NCBI GenBank assembly: GCA_002483085.1
Contig: DLHF01000002.1
Span: 76,798-140,797, forward strand
Source: Ignavibacteria bacterium UBA7675
GTDB lineage: Bacteria; Bacteroidota; Ignavibacteria; Kapaibacteriales; UB7675
Reading direction: 5' to 3'
DNA length: 64,000 nucleotides
How positions within the stretch are numbered: position 1 is the first letter of the stretch; every line of letters starts with the position of its first letter. The translations under genes and the position numbers were made by a program. Positions 1-10,032 of the stretch are shown in pieces. The notes below the pieces were generated by a model, which saw only the letters and a program-made list of their open reading frames with translations, was not told the DNA's origin and ran no database searches.

Positions 1-167
1 GTTCATGCAGGCAAAGCAAAAGGAAATGCCGCTGTGGTACTTCTGTTAAAATGCGTTAAAAGGATTGCTCATCCTTCCTGCTCTGTTAAAAAGCATTGTT
101 ATTCAGAAAGCGCGGTCGTAGATTTTGTTTTTTTTGCACTGATTACCTTACTTACCGGAGAAGCCTT

Positions 168-1814
168 ATGCTCCGTCTTGTCCTTGCCTTGCTATGCTTT
201 TGCGCTCTTCCTCTGGCTGCCGCCTCTACAGTGATTACCGGGAAGCTGACCGGAACAGGCGGAAAGCCGATGGAAGTTGCTCATGTCCATATCGCCGAGA
301 ATATGTTCTCTCCGCCGCTGAAAACAGTGGCTGTGGGAAAAGATGGCTCCTATCGCATCGAAGCCGACGATGCCTCGCCCTACCTTCTTTTGCAGTTTAC
401 AGGAGGTTCGCACAAGATGGAATCTGTTCCGCTCCTGAGGGAAAAGAAGGAAAATATTGAGCTCAATGTTCAACTACAGCCCAACACTGCTTCCCACAAT
501 ACTGAAAGTGTGACGGTGGTGAGCGATCAGAATGATTTTGACTTCGGCACCGGAGTAGCTATGGATAAGCAGCCCAATGGCATATACACAGCCGAGTTCA
601 AAAGCGACAACCCCACTTTTGCATACCAAGTGATTATCGCTGGTGAAGGCATTGCTCTGCGCAGTGTAAATGGCACAATGTACGATGAGTTGGTGTACGA
701 TGGCGGTGGCGATTACCGCTCTGTGGTCGCTGTAAAAAATGGCACCATAAAGCTCGTGTTCGACCCTGCAAAAATGTCCGCAACAGCAACTCTGCCAATG
801 GTGCAGTTCGGAGCGGGCAGCAAGCACTATGAAAAGTTCTCGCTTGGTGCCAAAGAAGTTGAAGCGCGCAAAGCAGCAATCGTAGCGATGGCGCAAAGCG
901 CTCGCGATGAAGAAAGCTCAAGCGCCCCGGGCAAAGAGCTCAAGCGCACATTAGAGGAAATGGCTGCGCGTATTGGCAAAGAGCAAGATGCCGAAGCTCG
1001 CCGCTATCTGCTGTTGTTCTACCTTGAGCTTGTAAATATGACCGAGCTCTCGCGTGAGAAACCCGATCCCGTTGTAGAACGCGTATTTCGCGAAATTGCA
1101 CCGGAGTCGCCGCTGTGGGACTATGCTCCCGACCTGCACTACTCGATGCTGTACACAGCAGATAGCAAAAAAATTGGCGAGTACGAAGCGGCAATGCTGA
1201 AAGCAAATGTTTCTCCTAAAATCCGTCGCTCTACGCTTATGGCTCTGATGTCGCAGGGCTTTAGCAGTGGGAAGGAAAAGGATGGTAGAACCTACTATAG
1301 CATGTTGCTCGAAGAGTTTCCAGAATCCCAGGAAGCTGATTATGCACGCAAGGCATTCAATCCCGACCGCGCTGTGAAAAACGGCAATCGCGTTCCCGCT
1401 TTTTCTGTTACTTCGCTCGATAAGGCAGGCCAGACGTATTCGAATGAAAGCATGAAGGGCAAGTATTACCTCATCGACTTTTGGGCTACGTGGTGTGGAC
1501 CGTGCGTGAAAGAAATGGGAAGTCTGCATGCGGCATACGAGAAATACAAAGGGAGAAATTTTGAAATTATCAGCCTGTCGTTCGACGGCAAGCCTGAAGA
1601 CGTTACAAAGTTTCGCGGTAAAAAATGGGCGATGCCCTGGCTGCACACGTTTGTACAGGGCGGCTTCAATAGCGAGCTCGGAAAAGCGTTTGAAGTGAGC
1701 GGTATTCCCAAGCCGGTACTTGTCGACCCGAATGGCGTGATTGTTGCCAGCTCGGAGGAACTGCGCGGCGAAAAGCTCCAGGAAACGCTTGCAAAATTTT
1801 TGGAACCCCGTTGA
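168..1814 (+). CDS. Secreted thioredoxin-like (TlpA/ResA-type) protein
   Basis: A 548-residue exported protein whose last ~140 residues form a TlpA/ResA-like thioredoxin domain: FWATWCGPCVKEM carries the CxxC redox pair, and GIPKPVLVDPNG is the cis-Pro loop region. The family reduces or isomerises disulfides of envelope proteins. The N-terminus (MLRLVLALLCFCALPLAAAS) is a signal peptide. The middle ~350 residues, rich in Glu/Lys/Ala, resemble the long N-terminal extensions of Bacteroidota TlpA proteins (a DUF4369-like beta domain then helices), but I cannot assign them firmly. The ATG at 168 was chosen because GGAG lies 7 nt upstream and the signal peptide begins there; an upstream TTG in frame at 96 adds only unlikely residues. 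It stands alone and is followed by a hairpin terminator. Confidence 0.85.
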   Translation: MLRLVLALLCFCALPLAAASTVITGKLTGTGGKPMEVAHVHIAENMFSPPLKTVAVGKDGSYRIEADDASPYLLLQFTGGSHKMESVPLLREKKENIELNVQLQPNTASHNTESVTVVSDQNDFDFGTGVAMDKQPNGIYTAEFKSDNPTFAYQVIIAGEGIALRSVNGTMYDELVYDGGGDYRSVVAVKNGTIKLVFDPAKMSATATLPMVQFGAGSKHYEKFSLGAKEVEARKAAIVAMAQSARDEESSSAPGKELKRTLEEMAARIGKEQDAEARRYLLLFYLELVNMTELSREKPDPVVERVFREIAPESPLWDYAPDLHYSMLYTADSKKIGEYEAAMLKANVSPKIRRSTLMALMSQGFSSGKEKDGRTYYSMLLEEFPESQEADYARKAFNPDRAVKNGNRVPAFSVTSLDKAGQTYSNESMKGKYYLIDFWATWCGPCVKEMGSLHAAYEKYKGRNFEIISLSFDGKPEDVTKFRGKKWAMPWLHTFVQGGFNSELGKAFEVSGIPKPVLVDPNGVIVASSEELRGEKLQETLAKFLEPR

Positions 1815-1856
1815 AACGGCAGCCACTAACCGCAGACGGCGGAACGACGGTGTACA

Positions 1857-1884
1857 ACAAGGCCCGCTTTGCAGCGGGCCTTGT
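1857..1884. terminator. Hairpin terminator
   Basis: An 11-bp perfect stem (ACAAGGCCCGC at 1857-1867 with its complement at 1874-1884) and a 6-nt loop lie 42 bases after the TlpA-like gene and before the convergent end of the propeller gene. The T-tract is weak on both strands, so it could serve either gene. Confidence 0.7.
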
Positions 1885-1992
1885 CATTTCTACGATGAAC
1901 TATCTGCTTTATGGGAACTGATCTTTTGCGGCAAGGGCGCCGAGCGAAACCCGACATTCTCGCCGGTTGTATGGGACGTTGCCCGTTGTCGC

Positions 1993-4713
1993 TTATCGCA
2001 CAATGGTAAGCAGGCGTGTTTGTGCGAAGCCGTTGCTTTCCATTCTGATGTAGTACCGCCCTGCTGCGAGCTCGCGTGTGTCTATCACAGCAGTGTGATA
2101 CCCAGCTCCTACAGAGCCCTCCACAGGCGTCAGAACAACAGCGCCCAAGGCGTCATACATTTTTATCGAAATATACTGATCCTGCGGTACAGCATAGCCC
2201 ACCGAGGTTTTGTCATTGCATGGATTTGGATGATTTTGCTCTAAGTACAGGACTTCTGGAGTACCTTCGCTTACTGATGTAACAGAGGAAATCGTGCCTG
2301 TAAAAATTCCGCCGCCGTGCGTAGCAATTGCAATAAAGCCGTCGGACTGGCGAACGCGAATCATGCGAACGTCGGACATTCCAATAGATGTGATACCCTC
2401 GCGCACCCACATTGTTGATGCGCCGTTCAAAGCCTGTGTCGAGAAAAGTCCCACGCTTGTGCCCACAAGAAAGACCATGCCACTGCCAGGTGTATGAGCA
2501 ATTTCTGCCCAGTTGCACGAAGGGCCGGCTCCAGAGCCATCGGGATTTTCTTCTAAATTACCGCCCACGTCGGTCCACGTATTGCCGCCGTTCTCTGTGT
2601 AGAACAAACTGCGGGTATTGTAGTTGGATATCACCACAAGCACACGGTCGGCGTCCTGTGGGTCGATAGCAATACACGACACAAAGCCAAAGGGCAAATT
2701 GTTGTCGGTAATGCGTACAGGAGTACCTATTCCGGTATTTGCATTGTCGAGGCGGTACACACCACTTCCATACGTGCCATAGTACAGCACATTGGCGGGT
2801 TGTGTAGAAACAGCAAGAGACGTGACATAGGAATTGTTTGCAGCAGCAGTTCGCACCCAGTGCCCGGGAGTACCTTTGCCGCTGATACCATCCATACGCC
2901 ATATACTCTTCACCGACGCCAGATACATCATATCGGGGTCATTGGGGTCGAGCAGGAACGGCGCGATGAACATGAAATTTTCGCTGAGCGTATCGGTGCG
3001 GATTTGCTCTATACCATTGAATCGAAAGTCGTTATCAACAGTTGTGCGGCATATGTAGGCGCTCTGAGCCGACACATAATAGGCCGAATTATCGGCGGGG
3101 ATAGCGCAATAGCTGCCGTCGCCACCTGCCAGCCACTCCCACTCCGCTCCCGGCGCGGGCGAACCATATGTGTGGTTGTCCTGCAAACCGCCGATTACTG
3201 TTTGATCGCCGCTTACATACTGGTTAATCGCCACTGTATAGAACTGCGATGTTTCGTAGCCATTGTTAAGCGGTATCCAGGTTGGAGCGGGGTCTTGATA
3301 GCTGTCTGTTGCGTGAATACCTCCATCGCCTGCTGTAAACAGCACGGAAGGATTAGACGGCAAGAATGTGATATAATGGATATCCGAATGGTGATTCGGG
3401 TACATCATATCTTTCCAACCTTCTAATGTAAAATCGTAGTTGGGATTGTACCCACCAATCAGCTTTGCGCTGCCTGCTGCGCTGAACCCATTGCTGGAGA
3501 CAAACACATTTGTGCCCGCAATAGCTACGATGTTTTGATTCGACGGGTGGACTGCAATCGCGAGGTCGTAGGAGCCTTGGGAGGTAAAACCGGTCATCCA
3601 GTCGGTGCTTGTGGGAAGATTCGACGAAAGATCTGTCCACGATCCACCTGAGCCTGAGCCATCGCCGGATGTGTATGTGTACTTGTACAAGCAGTGTCCT
3701 AATGGCTTTTGCTCGCTCTCACCGAGAAAATAGACCGTATTTTCATCCGAGGGGACAACTGCCGGAACGATGCGGCGGAACCGCGTAGGAAATGACGACG
3801 CAGTAATTTTCGTCCAGGTAATGCCGTTTGTTGAGCGGTAAATTCCCTTTATCGTAGCGCTACCACTATTAGTTGCATTCGCGCTTAGCGTAGCATAGGC
3901 AACACCCGTAGAGGTGACGACGATATCGGTCATTTCAGATGGGTTTACCCCAGAAGGATCTGTCCCAAGCACGCGGTTCCATGTTGTTCCGCCGTTGGCA
4001 GATCGGTAGATTGCTCCTATCACTGCTGCATATACGATACTGCTGTCCTGCCGCGACGGGTCGATGGCTACGCGCCAGATAAAATCGAAAGCATCTTGTT
4101 GATGAGGCGTGCCCGACACTGTGGATGGAAGCTGTTCCCATGTAAGGCCGTTGTCGGTAGATCGAAAGATTCCATCGCCGTTCACGCCGGAAGAACTTCC
4201 CGACCGCTCGCCCGTGCCGTAGTACCACACCTGTGTTTTCCCGGGGCGTGTGTCTTGGGCAAGTGTAGTGACGCTGGGCGTCTGGTCGTAGCGCGTTGTT
4301 CGCACCCACGATTGCCCGGCGTCGATAGAACGCCACATGCCGCCGGATACTCCTCCGGCAAGCAGATTGCTTTCATTGTTGACATCTATGGCAAAAGCAC
4401 GTGTGCGCCCGCCTACGGAAAAAGGCCCGCGCGCAGTCCAAGTACCAGCCTGAAGCAGTGGACTTCCTTTGAGAGGGGAAGACATGCGATCGGGCAAATT
4501 GGCGCTAAAGGCATGTTCGCGTAAGCTAATATTGGCGGGAATCGTTCCCGTGGCAGGGTCTTTTAGCCGTTCCTGCTCATAGCGGGCGCGGTCGCCGGGG
4601 TTGTCGCGGGGAGGCGTAAAAGCTGTTTGTGCATTGGATGTTGCGGCGGGAGCCAGCGATAGAGCCAGAGCGAGGGATGCGCCCACAGCCGTGCGCAGAA
4701 AACATCTGTTCAT
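1993..4713 (-). CDS. T9SS-secreted BNR/sortilin-type beta-propeller protein
   Basis: A 906-residue secreted protein. Residues 1-29 are a signal peptide ending in SNAQ. The body has repeated Asp-box motifs (S-x-D-x-G-x-T/S-W: SIDAGQSW, STDNGLTWE, SANGGTTWN, TENGGNTWTD), as in sialidase/sortilin (Vps10) propellers, with additional glycine- and asparagine-rich loops. The last ~80 residues start with LEQNHPNPCND and end in RLLTIVR, which is the type A C-terminal sorting domain recognised by the type IX secretion system of Bacteroidota and Chlorobiota relatives. The protein is therefore expected on the cell surface or released. Asp-box propellers occur in glycosidases and in binding proteins; I see no clear sialidase catalytic set, so the substrate is not known. 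It is monocistronic. Confidence 0.88.
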   Translation of the reverse strand: MNRCFLRTAVGASLALALSLAPAATSNAQTAFTPPRDNPGDRARYEQERLKDPATGTIPANISLREHAFSANLPDRMSSPLKGSPLLQAGTWTARGPFSVGGRTRAFAIDVNNESNLLAGGVSGGMWRSIDAGQSWVRTTRYDQTPSVTTLAQDTRPGKTQVWYYGTGERSGSSSGVNGDGIFRSTDNGLTWEQLPSTVSGTPHQQDAFDFIWRVAIDPSRQDSSIVYAAVIGAIYRSANGGTTWNRVLGTDPSGVNPSEMTDIVVTSTGVAYATLSANATNSGSATIKGIYRSTNGITWTKITASSFPTRFRRIVPAVVPSDENTVYFLGESEQKPLGHCLYKYTYTSGDGSGSGGSWTDLSSNLPTSTDWMTGFTSQGSYDLAIAVHPSNQNIVAIAGTNVFVSSNGFSAAGSAKLIGGYNPNYDFTLEGWKDMMYPNHHSDIHYITFLPSNPSVLFTAGDGGIHATDSYQDPAPTWIPLNNGYETSQFYTVAINQYVSGDQTVIGGLQDNHTYGSPAPGAEWEWLAGGDGSYCAIPADNSAYYVSAQSAYICRTTVDNDFRFNGIEQIRTDTLSENFMFIAPFLLDPNDPDMMYLASVKSIWRMDGISGKGTPGHWVRTAAANNSYVTSLAVSTQPANVLYYGTYGSGVYRLDNANTGIGTPVRITDNNLPFGFVSCIAIDPQDADRVLVVISNYNTRSLFYTENGGNTWTDVGGNLEENPDGSGAGPSCNWAEIAHTPGSGMVFLVGTSVGLFSTQALNGASTMWVREGITSIGMSDVRMIRVRQSDGFIAIATHGGGIFTGTISSVTSVSEGTPEVLYLEQNHPNPCNDKTSVGYAVPQDQYISIKMYDALGAVVLTPVEGSVGAGYHTAVIDTRELAAGRYYIRMESNGFAQTRLLTIVR

Positions 4714-4918
4714 GAGGTTCTATAATTGAAAATGAGAAGGGGACAGCTTATTTATTGCGATGCGCTGTATTCTGCTATGGTCGCAGTCGAATTTTTATCG
4801 TGCAGCGCAGCCGATAATGCTATGAGGTAAAACTATGTAAATAAGTTACGGTTCTGCACATACCAGCATGCAGGCGTGTGTCGTCGCGTACTCATTGTAC
4901 TATCGGCTGCTACGAGTT

Positions 4919-5788
4919 TTACTTCAGCACGTCGAATAGCTCATCGAGCTTCGGAGTCAGGATTACTTCTGTACGCCGGTTGGCCGCACGGTCTTCTGGG
5001 GTTTCTCCATTTCGGACGGGATGGTATTCTCCCCGCCCTGCCGCAGTAATCCTACTTGGGTCGATATGCCCGGAATTCACCATGAAATGCACTACTTCAG
5101 TGGAGCGCAGCACGCTCAGCTCCCAGTTGTCGGTAAATCGCGTGCCGCCGCTCACTGGTACATTATCGGTATGGCCTTCTACGAGAATCGCGATATCGGG
5201 TTGATTGTTCAGCACAGTGGCGAGTTCCTTCAGGGCGTCTTGCCCCCGGCTGTCGATAGCCGTACTGCCAGATTTAAAGAGAAGTTGGTTGGATAGCGAT
5301 ACATAGACTTTGCCATTGCGGATATCTACTGTAAGGCCGCTTTCGCGGAAGCCCAGCAGGGCGTTGCTCAGGGTTTGGCGCAGGGCATTCATCACGGAAT
5401 CGCGCGAACGCAGCTTTTGTTCTGCTTCGCGAAGTTTCTGCTCGCGTGTAGAAAGGTCCGCTCGTGCTTTATCCAACTGCTCAAATAAGCTCTGAATTTC
5501 TGCCGAGCTGTTGGACTTCAGCGTCCGATACGTTGCCTCAGCCTCTTTTATCGAGCGTTCGAGCGAGTCTGCACGCCGCCCGAGCGAGTCGATGCGCTTT
5601 TCCCGCTCTATTACAGTGCCCGTAAGCGTGCGGATACCGCTGTTGAGGTCGGCAATAGTCTTGTTGTTGGCAGCAACTATTGCCTGAAGGGAGTCGCGCG
5701 AGGCGACAACGGCTGCGTGTTCATCCTTTGGAACGCCGCAGGCGAGGCAAAGAAGAGGAATAAATAGCGCTAAACGTGAGTATTTCAT
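4919..5788 (-). CDS. OmpA-family lipoprotein with coiled coil
   Basis: A 289-residue lipoprotein. The N-terminus MKYSRLALFIPLLCLACG has a lipobox with the Cys at residue 17. Residues ~25-130 are a charged heptad-rich coiled coil, and residues ~160-289 are an OmpA C-terminal peptidoglycan-binding domain: EGHTDNVPV, the NWELSVLRS helix and AAGRGEYHPV...NRRTEV with the Arg and Asp that bind diaminopimelate. The family anchors the outer membrane to murein; the coiled-coil plus OmpA layout resembles YiaD or MotB-like proteins. A 205-bp gap separates it from the propeller gene, so it probably has its own promoter. Confidence 0.88.
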   Translation of the reverse strand: MKYSRLALFIPLLCLACGVPKDEHAAVVASRDSLQAIVAANNKTIADLNSGIRTLTGTVIEREKRIDSLGRRADSLERSIKEAEATYRTLKSNSSAEIQSLFEQLDKARADLSTREQKLREAEQKLRSRDSVMNALRQTLSNALLGFRESGLTVDIRNGKVYVSLSNQLLFKSGSTAIDSRGQDALKELATVLNNQPDIAILVEGHTDNVPVSGGTRFTDNWELSVLRSTEVVHFMVNSGHIDPSRITAAGRGEYHPVRNGETPEDRAANRRTEVILTPKLDELFDVLK

Positions 5789-5826
5789 GGGAGTGTAGGC
5801 ACGTGAAACATATAGGGCTGGCTAAT

Positions 5827-6246
5827 TTACGGTACTTTTTTAAAGTAAACCAATTCGGGGTCGTCTTCATCGAGATTGTAGATGAGTTCACTGGCAGTAA
5901 ATCCCTCCTTTAACAGAAGTGTCTGCATCGGGGTGATAGAGAGATTTATAGAGGTGAAGAGCTTGTTTGTTGGTGCCAGCCGTGCAAGGTAGCGGAGCAA
6001 TGCTGCGCCATAGCCCTGGCGCCGGTGTTTGCTGCTTACTACGATCATAGAAATAAGACCGTGTTCATAGAACGTGTTTTCCATAACACCATAAGCCACC
6101 ACTTCTTCATCGATCAGGATAATATGGCATGCCTTGCTGTTTACCGTTCTGCAAATAAAATTCCGCCGGGAGTCGTGGACAGACTGTTCGTCTATCTGGT
6201 AGAGCATACTAATATCGTGCTCCGACGCTGTACGAAGGGCAATCAT
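5827..6246 (-). CDS. GNAT-family N-acetyltransferase
   Basis: A 139-residue protein with the GNAT fold. SSKHRRQGYGAALLRYL is the acetyl-CoA pyrophosphate loop (R/Q-x-x-G-x-G/A), after the core strand MIVV. A C-terminal strand and helix follow (INLSITPMQTLLLKEGF), in place of the usual N-x-x-A-x-x-L-Y motif. The start at 6246 (MIALRTASEHD) is preferred because GNAT domains begin with such an R-x-A-x-x-x-D strand; the open frame runs 21 codons further upstream without such similarity. The acceptor substrate cannot be deduced. It lies 38 bp downstream of the OmpA lipoprotein start on the same strand, that is, upstream of it in transcription, and the two may be co-transcribed. Confidence 0.75.
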   Translation of the reverse strand: MIALRTASEHDISMLYQIDEQSVHDSRRNFICRTVNSKACHIILIDEEVVAYGVMENTFYEHGLISMIVVSSKHRRQGYGAALLRYLARLAPTNKLFTSINLSITPMQTLLLKEGFTASELIYNLDEDDPELVYFKKVP

Positions 6247-6815
6247 AGGATATAATTTGTAGATGTATAATGTATTGCAACACTCGCGTTGCTGCACAAA
6301 CCTATACATCGGGGCGAGTTCCAGAGTGCGTGGCGCTTTATGCCATGTTGCACAAGCCGGAATGTTCCATCGCTCCGCGAAGCAGTGGTTTGCGCCGCAC
6401 GTCGGCAGGGTACCTGAGCTTTCAGCAGGACCCCATTGCTGAAAGACCGGACACTATGACGGCGGTGTACGGGCTGCGGTATTGACTATAGACTATCTGG
6501 CGGAGCACTCCGGGAGGTTATCAGTGCCTGCTCATCTAAAAGTAGCTACAATTTCACACGGCTATTTGCCGGGCTCCTGACGGGTACGCAACCAATCTGT
6601 CTATGTGAATATTCCACAACATCCATGCCGTTATTTTGATGGTATTTGCATCTTTCAGTGTTTTTCGTACTACATGGAGTGATCTTGCTCTGTGATCAGC
6701 ATTTGTGTGGGCTTGTGTAGGGCAGCCCCGGAGCTTTTGCTATGGCATGGTCTTTCCTTCGGCTCGCCCCCGCAGCGCCGCCCGTGACACAACATCTTGG
6801 GAATAGAGAGCTGCA
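6247..6815. other. 569-bp stretch without a recognisable gene
   Basis: No ORF here has a protein-like sequence on either strand. The stretch holds the presumed promoter of the acetyltransferase gene and the region downstream of tryptophanase. The part at 6765-6800 (cgccgcccgtgacacaac) faintly resembles the tail of the intergenic repeat found at 30100 and 49845, so it may hold a decayed copy. Confidence 0.5.
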
Positions 6816-8189
6816 CTACGGCAGCGGCTGAAAATGCGCGGTAAAGTGCCGCAGGTAGGGGGCTTGATACGTCATGTGGAAGCCGTGTAGAGCCTCGCGC
6901 TGTTCGTGTACTTCAACAATTGCCTCAATGCAGTAGTCGATATGGCTTTGCGTGTACACACGCCTTGGTATTGCCAGGCGAACAAGTTCCATAGGTGGAG
7001 CGATATGAGCACCTGTTTCGTCGGAGTGGCCGAACATCACTGACCCTATTTCGACACTGCGGATGCCTGCGTGTGTGTAGAGCGCACAGACAATTGCCTG
7101 GCCGGGAAAGTGTGCCGGCGGGATATGGCTGGCAAACCGGCTGGCGTCGAGGTAGATAGCATGGCCTCCCGGCGGCACGAGAATAGGGACACCCTGTTGC
7201 AGCAGGTGTTCGCCCAGATAAGCTGTAGAGCGTATTCGATATTCGAGATAGCGTTCGTCGAGCACTTCTTCTATTCCCTGGGCAATTGCTTCGAGGTCGC
7301 GCCGCGCCAGCCCGCCGTATGTAGTAAAACCTTCAGTAACAATAAGCACTGTCCTGGCTCTCATAGCGAGGTCGCTGCTGTTCATTGCCAAGAAACCGCC
7401 CGTATTTACCATTCCGTCCTTTTTTGCGCTCATCGTACAGCCATCGGCATAAGAAAACATTTCGCGGGCAATGTCGCGCACTGGCATATCGGCGTAGCCG
7501 GGTTCGCGCAGCTTGATAAAATAGGCGTTTTCTGCAAAGCGGCAGGCATCGAGAAACAGCGGAATGCCATGCTGTTTCAGCACAGCCTTTACTTCGCGGA
7601 TATTTTGCATCGACACGGGCTGACCGCCGCTGCTGTTGTTTGTAACGGTAAGCATGCACAAAGGGATGTGCTCGGCTCCTACCCGCTCAATAAAGCTCTT
7701 CAGGGCTTCCACATCCATATTGCCTTTGAAATCGCCCAGAAGTTCCGGACGCCTGCCGAGTTCCGTAGGCAGGTTCACTGCTTCGGCGCCCGAGTACTCG
7801 ATATTGGCGCGAGTGGTGTCGAAATGAGTATTGTTGGGAATAGTTTTGCCCGACCCACCGAGCAAACCGAACAGAATCTTTTCTGCTGCCCGGCCCTGGT
7901 GGGTGGGGATGACATATGCAAACCCCGTGAGGTCGAGTATGGTTTTCTCAAACCGGAAGTAGCTTCGCGATCCGGCATAGGCTTCGTCGCCATCGATCAT
8001 GCCCGCCCATTGCTTTGCGCTCATTGCAGTTGTACCGCTATCGGTAAGCAGGTCGATCAGCACGGCGTCGGACTTCAGCAAAAATGGATTGTAATGCGCT
8101 TCCCGCAACAGGTTTTCGCGTTCTTCCTGTGTCGTGACGTTCAGCGACTCTACCATCTTGATTTTAAAAGGCTCGATAATTGTTCTCAT
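6816..8189 (-). CDS. tnaA: Tryptophanase (tryptophan indole-lyase)
   Basis: A 457-residue PLP enzyme of the beta-eliminating lyase family, full length, that splits L-tryptophan to indole, pyruvate and ammonia. Family hallmarks are IDLLTDSGT near the N-terminus, THQGRAAE (cofactor phosphate contacts), CRFAENAYF and MSAKKDGM with the PLP lysine. Three positions that separate tryptophanase from tyrosine phenol-lyase all have the tryptophanase residue: Asp in HFDTTR, Ile in SVEIGS and His in LRHFTAHF (Thr, Arg and Phe in tyrosine phenol-lyase). No tnaC-like leader peptide or tnaB permease is visible. It is 49 bp downstream of norD on the same strand and is probably the last gene of the nor transcript. 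Confidence 0.9.
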   Translation of the reverse strand: MRTIIEPFKIKMVESLNVTTQEERENLLREAHYNPFLLKSDAVLIDLLTDSGTTAMSAKQWAGMIDGDEAYAGSRSYFRFEKTILDLTGFAYVIPTHQGRAAEKILFGLLGGSGKTIPNNTHFDTTRANIEYSGAEAVNLPTELGRRPELLGDFKGNMDVEALKSFIERVGAEHIPLCMLTVTNNSSGGQPVSMQNIREVKAVLKQHGIPLFLDACRFAENAYFIKLREPGYADMPVRDIAREMFSYADGCTMSAKKDGMVNTGGFLAMNSSDLAMRARTVLIVTEGFTTYGGLARRDLEAIAQGIEEVLDERYLEYRIRSTAYLGEHLLQQGVPILVPPGGHAIYLDASRFASHIPPAHFPGQAIVCALYTHAGIRSVEIGSVMFGHSDETGAHIAPPMELVRLAIPRRVYTQSHIDYCIEAIVEVHEQREALHGFHMTYQAPYLRHFTAHFQPLP

Positions 8190-8238
8190 AAGAACCGATG
8201 TAAGTTGTTGACAGGTAATAGTATAGCTCTGTACTCAA

Positions 8239-10011
8239 CTAGCGTAGCAGAGCTGTGTAAAAGTCAGTTAGTGCACCGGGAAGATCGCCTGGGTGCGGCA
8301 AGATACTATAGCCATTCCGGCCAAACATACCGGGGAGATAAAAGCGTGCTTCCGATTCTACTGCCAGCGCATGAACGCGAACGTGCTGTTGTTCGGCTTC
8401 GCGCAAAGCCTGTCGTACATCCGCAATGCCATAAGCGCCCTCGTAGCGGTCGTAGTCATTGGGTTTTCCATCGGAGAGCAAGAGTATCCAGCGCTTTGCT
8501 GCCGGTTCCTGCACAAGGAGCGATGTAGCATGCCTGAGCGCTGGGCCGATGCGCGTATAGCCCTGAGGCTCAATGGCTCCGAGCCGCCGTCGACCCTGTG
8601 CCCATGTATTCTCGAACGACTTCACTGTTGCATAGTGGCAGCGATTCCGCGTGCGCGAGTAAAACCCGTCGATTCTGAACCTGTCATCGAAAGAAGCAAG
8701 CGCTTCTCCGAACAGGAGGACGGATTGTTTCTCTACATCAAGTATACGCCTGCCGCCTGTGTAGGAATCGGTGGAGAGGCTGATATCCATAAGCAACAAC
8801 ACTGCAATATCCCTGCGCCTTCTCTGTCGCGATACATACACCATGTCCGAAGGGGTCCGCCCTGCTCGCATATCAGCAAAGGTATTTATTACTTCGTCCA
8901 AGTCCGGTTCTTCGCCCGCAGGCTGCCGCTTTACCTGTTCTCGTTCGGTATAGGCGCGCTGGATTCTGCGCCGAAGCGTATGGTAAGTTGCGCTGTGTGT
9001 CTGCAAAACAGTAGCTGCATAATCCGGCTGTTCTGCAAGAGCTACAGTTGGGTAGACACGACAATATCCACGCTTATAGGCTCTTTTGCCGGCGTCCCAC
9101 TCGTCGTAGAGCACACAGGGAGCGTTGCTGTCGGCCTCCCGGCTTTCGGGTGCTGTTGCATTGCGAAACCATTCTGTTTGGTATACCGAATGGGTTGGAG
9201 TATCGACGCGCACAGTTTCCCGCAAGTCCAGTTCGGCCAGCGATTCAGCGTGTTCGCTCAGCTCGTCGGCTCCATCCAGATCGCGCCAGTTGCCCTTAAA
9301 TTCTTCTATGGTCTCTACCTTCTCGAAGCTGTGCATCAGGGTGTAGTCCTGTATTTCCTGCTGATTTACGGCAAGAACTGTCATTTCCTCGCGGGCTGGT
9401 GCCCGGAGTTCGGTAGTTGGTGTTGTGGCAGGTACCACCGCAGGGTGTTGTTGCACAGGCGTGTCAATGCAGCTAATCGGTGTATCGGACGGCGACATCC
9501 ACCTGCCCCAGAGCAGAGAGAGATCAGGTTGCTGCCCGGGGGCCAGTCGCTCCTGAAAGGCTGTTTCTGTGGCGATCAGCCGCCCGGCCACATCCCGGAT
9601 GGGGGGAAATAGCTGGTACAACCTGTCGAGCACAGCCGGAGCCGTTTGCCGGGCTTGGCTGCGCGACAAGGAAATTTCCCGATACTCTTCTGTTGTCCAA
9701 TTGAAACCGAGCTGTTGCTGAACCGCGAGGTAGCACACGCGGAAAACGTAAAAATCTACATTGGCCGCGTGCGTAGAGCCATGCGAAAAATTTTCAGGAA
9801 GAAAAAATGCTCTGCTACTCCACCCTCCTTCGCGTTCGGCAGTAAATAGTTCGATATTCTGGCCGGTAAGTGCGCGCGCAAGCACGGTCAGACGCCCTTT
9901 GAGTCCGGCGAGCGTTGCCGTTCTGGCCTCAACAACGGGATCGATACCAGGCTGGCGAATACGCTTTATCAGCCTGTACAGCTTTTTGAAAATAATCTGG
10001 TCGATGTCCAT
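8239..10011 (-). CDS. norD: NorD-like VWA protein, nitric oxide reductase activation
   Basis: A 590-residue cytoplasmic protein. The C-terminal ~200 residues are a von Willebrand A domain with a complete MIDAS: DISLST (D-x-S-x-S), the Thr in GYTRIG and the Asp in LLSDGKPND. This is the NorD/CbbO family; with the MoxR-like ATPase NorQ it forms a chaperone-like complex that is needed for insertion of the non-haem iron into NorB. The N-terminal 380 residues are poorly conserved and helical, as usual. It lies 21 bp after norQ in the order norC-norB-norQ-norD, which is the classical arrangement. Confidence 0.9.
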   Translation of the reverse strand: MDIDQIIFKKLYRLIKRIRQPGIDPVVEARTATLAGLKGRLTVLARALTGQNIELFTAEREGGWSSRAFFLPENFSHGSTHAANVDFYVFRVCYLAVQQQLGFNWTTEEYREISLSRSQARQTAPAVLDRLYQLFPPIRDVAGRLIATETAFQERLAPGQQPDLSLLWGRWMSPSDTPISCIDTPVQQHPAVVPATTPTTELRAPAREEMTVLAVNQQEIQDYTLMHSFEKVETIEEFKGNWRDLDGADELSEHAESLAELDLRETVRVDTPTHSVYQTEWFRNATAPESREADSNAPCVLYDEWDAGKRAYKRGYCRVYPTVALAEQPDYAATVLQTHSATYHTLRRRIQRAYTEREQVKRQPAGEEPDLDEVINTFADMRAGRTPSDMVYVSRQRRRRDIAVLLLMDISLSTDSYTGGRRILDVEKQSVLLFGEALASFDDRFRIDGFYSRTRNRCHYATVKSFENTWAQGRRRLGAIEPQGYTRIGPALRHATSLLVQEPAAKRWILLLSDGKPNDYDRYEGAYGIADVRQALREAEQQHVRVHALAVESEARFYLPGMFGRNGYSILPHPGDLPGALTDFYTALLR

Positions 10012-10032
10012 GTATGTATCATCTCCTGTTAG

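Noticed and set aside
1..167. ORF at 34-234 at the window start
   Set aside because: Overlaps the TlpA-like gene out of frame and has no recognisable motif or ribosome binding site.
7071..8528. 485-codon ORF antisense to tnaA and norD
   Set aside because: It is a shadow of the real minus-strand genes; no protein-like motifs, and it crosses a gene boundary.
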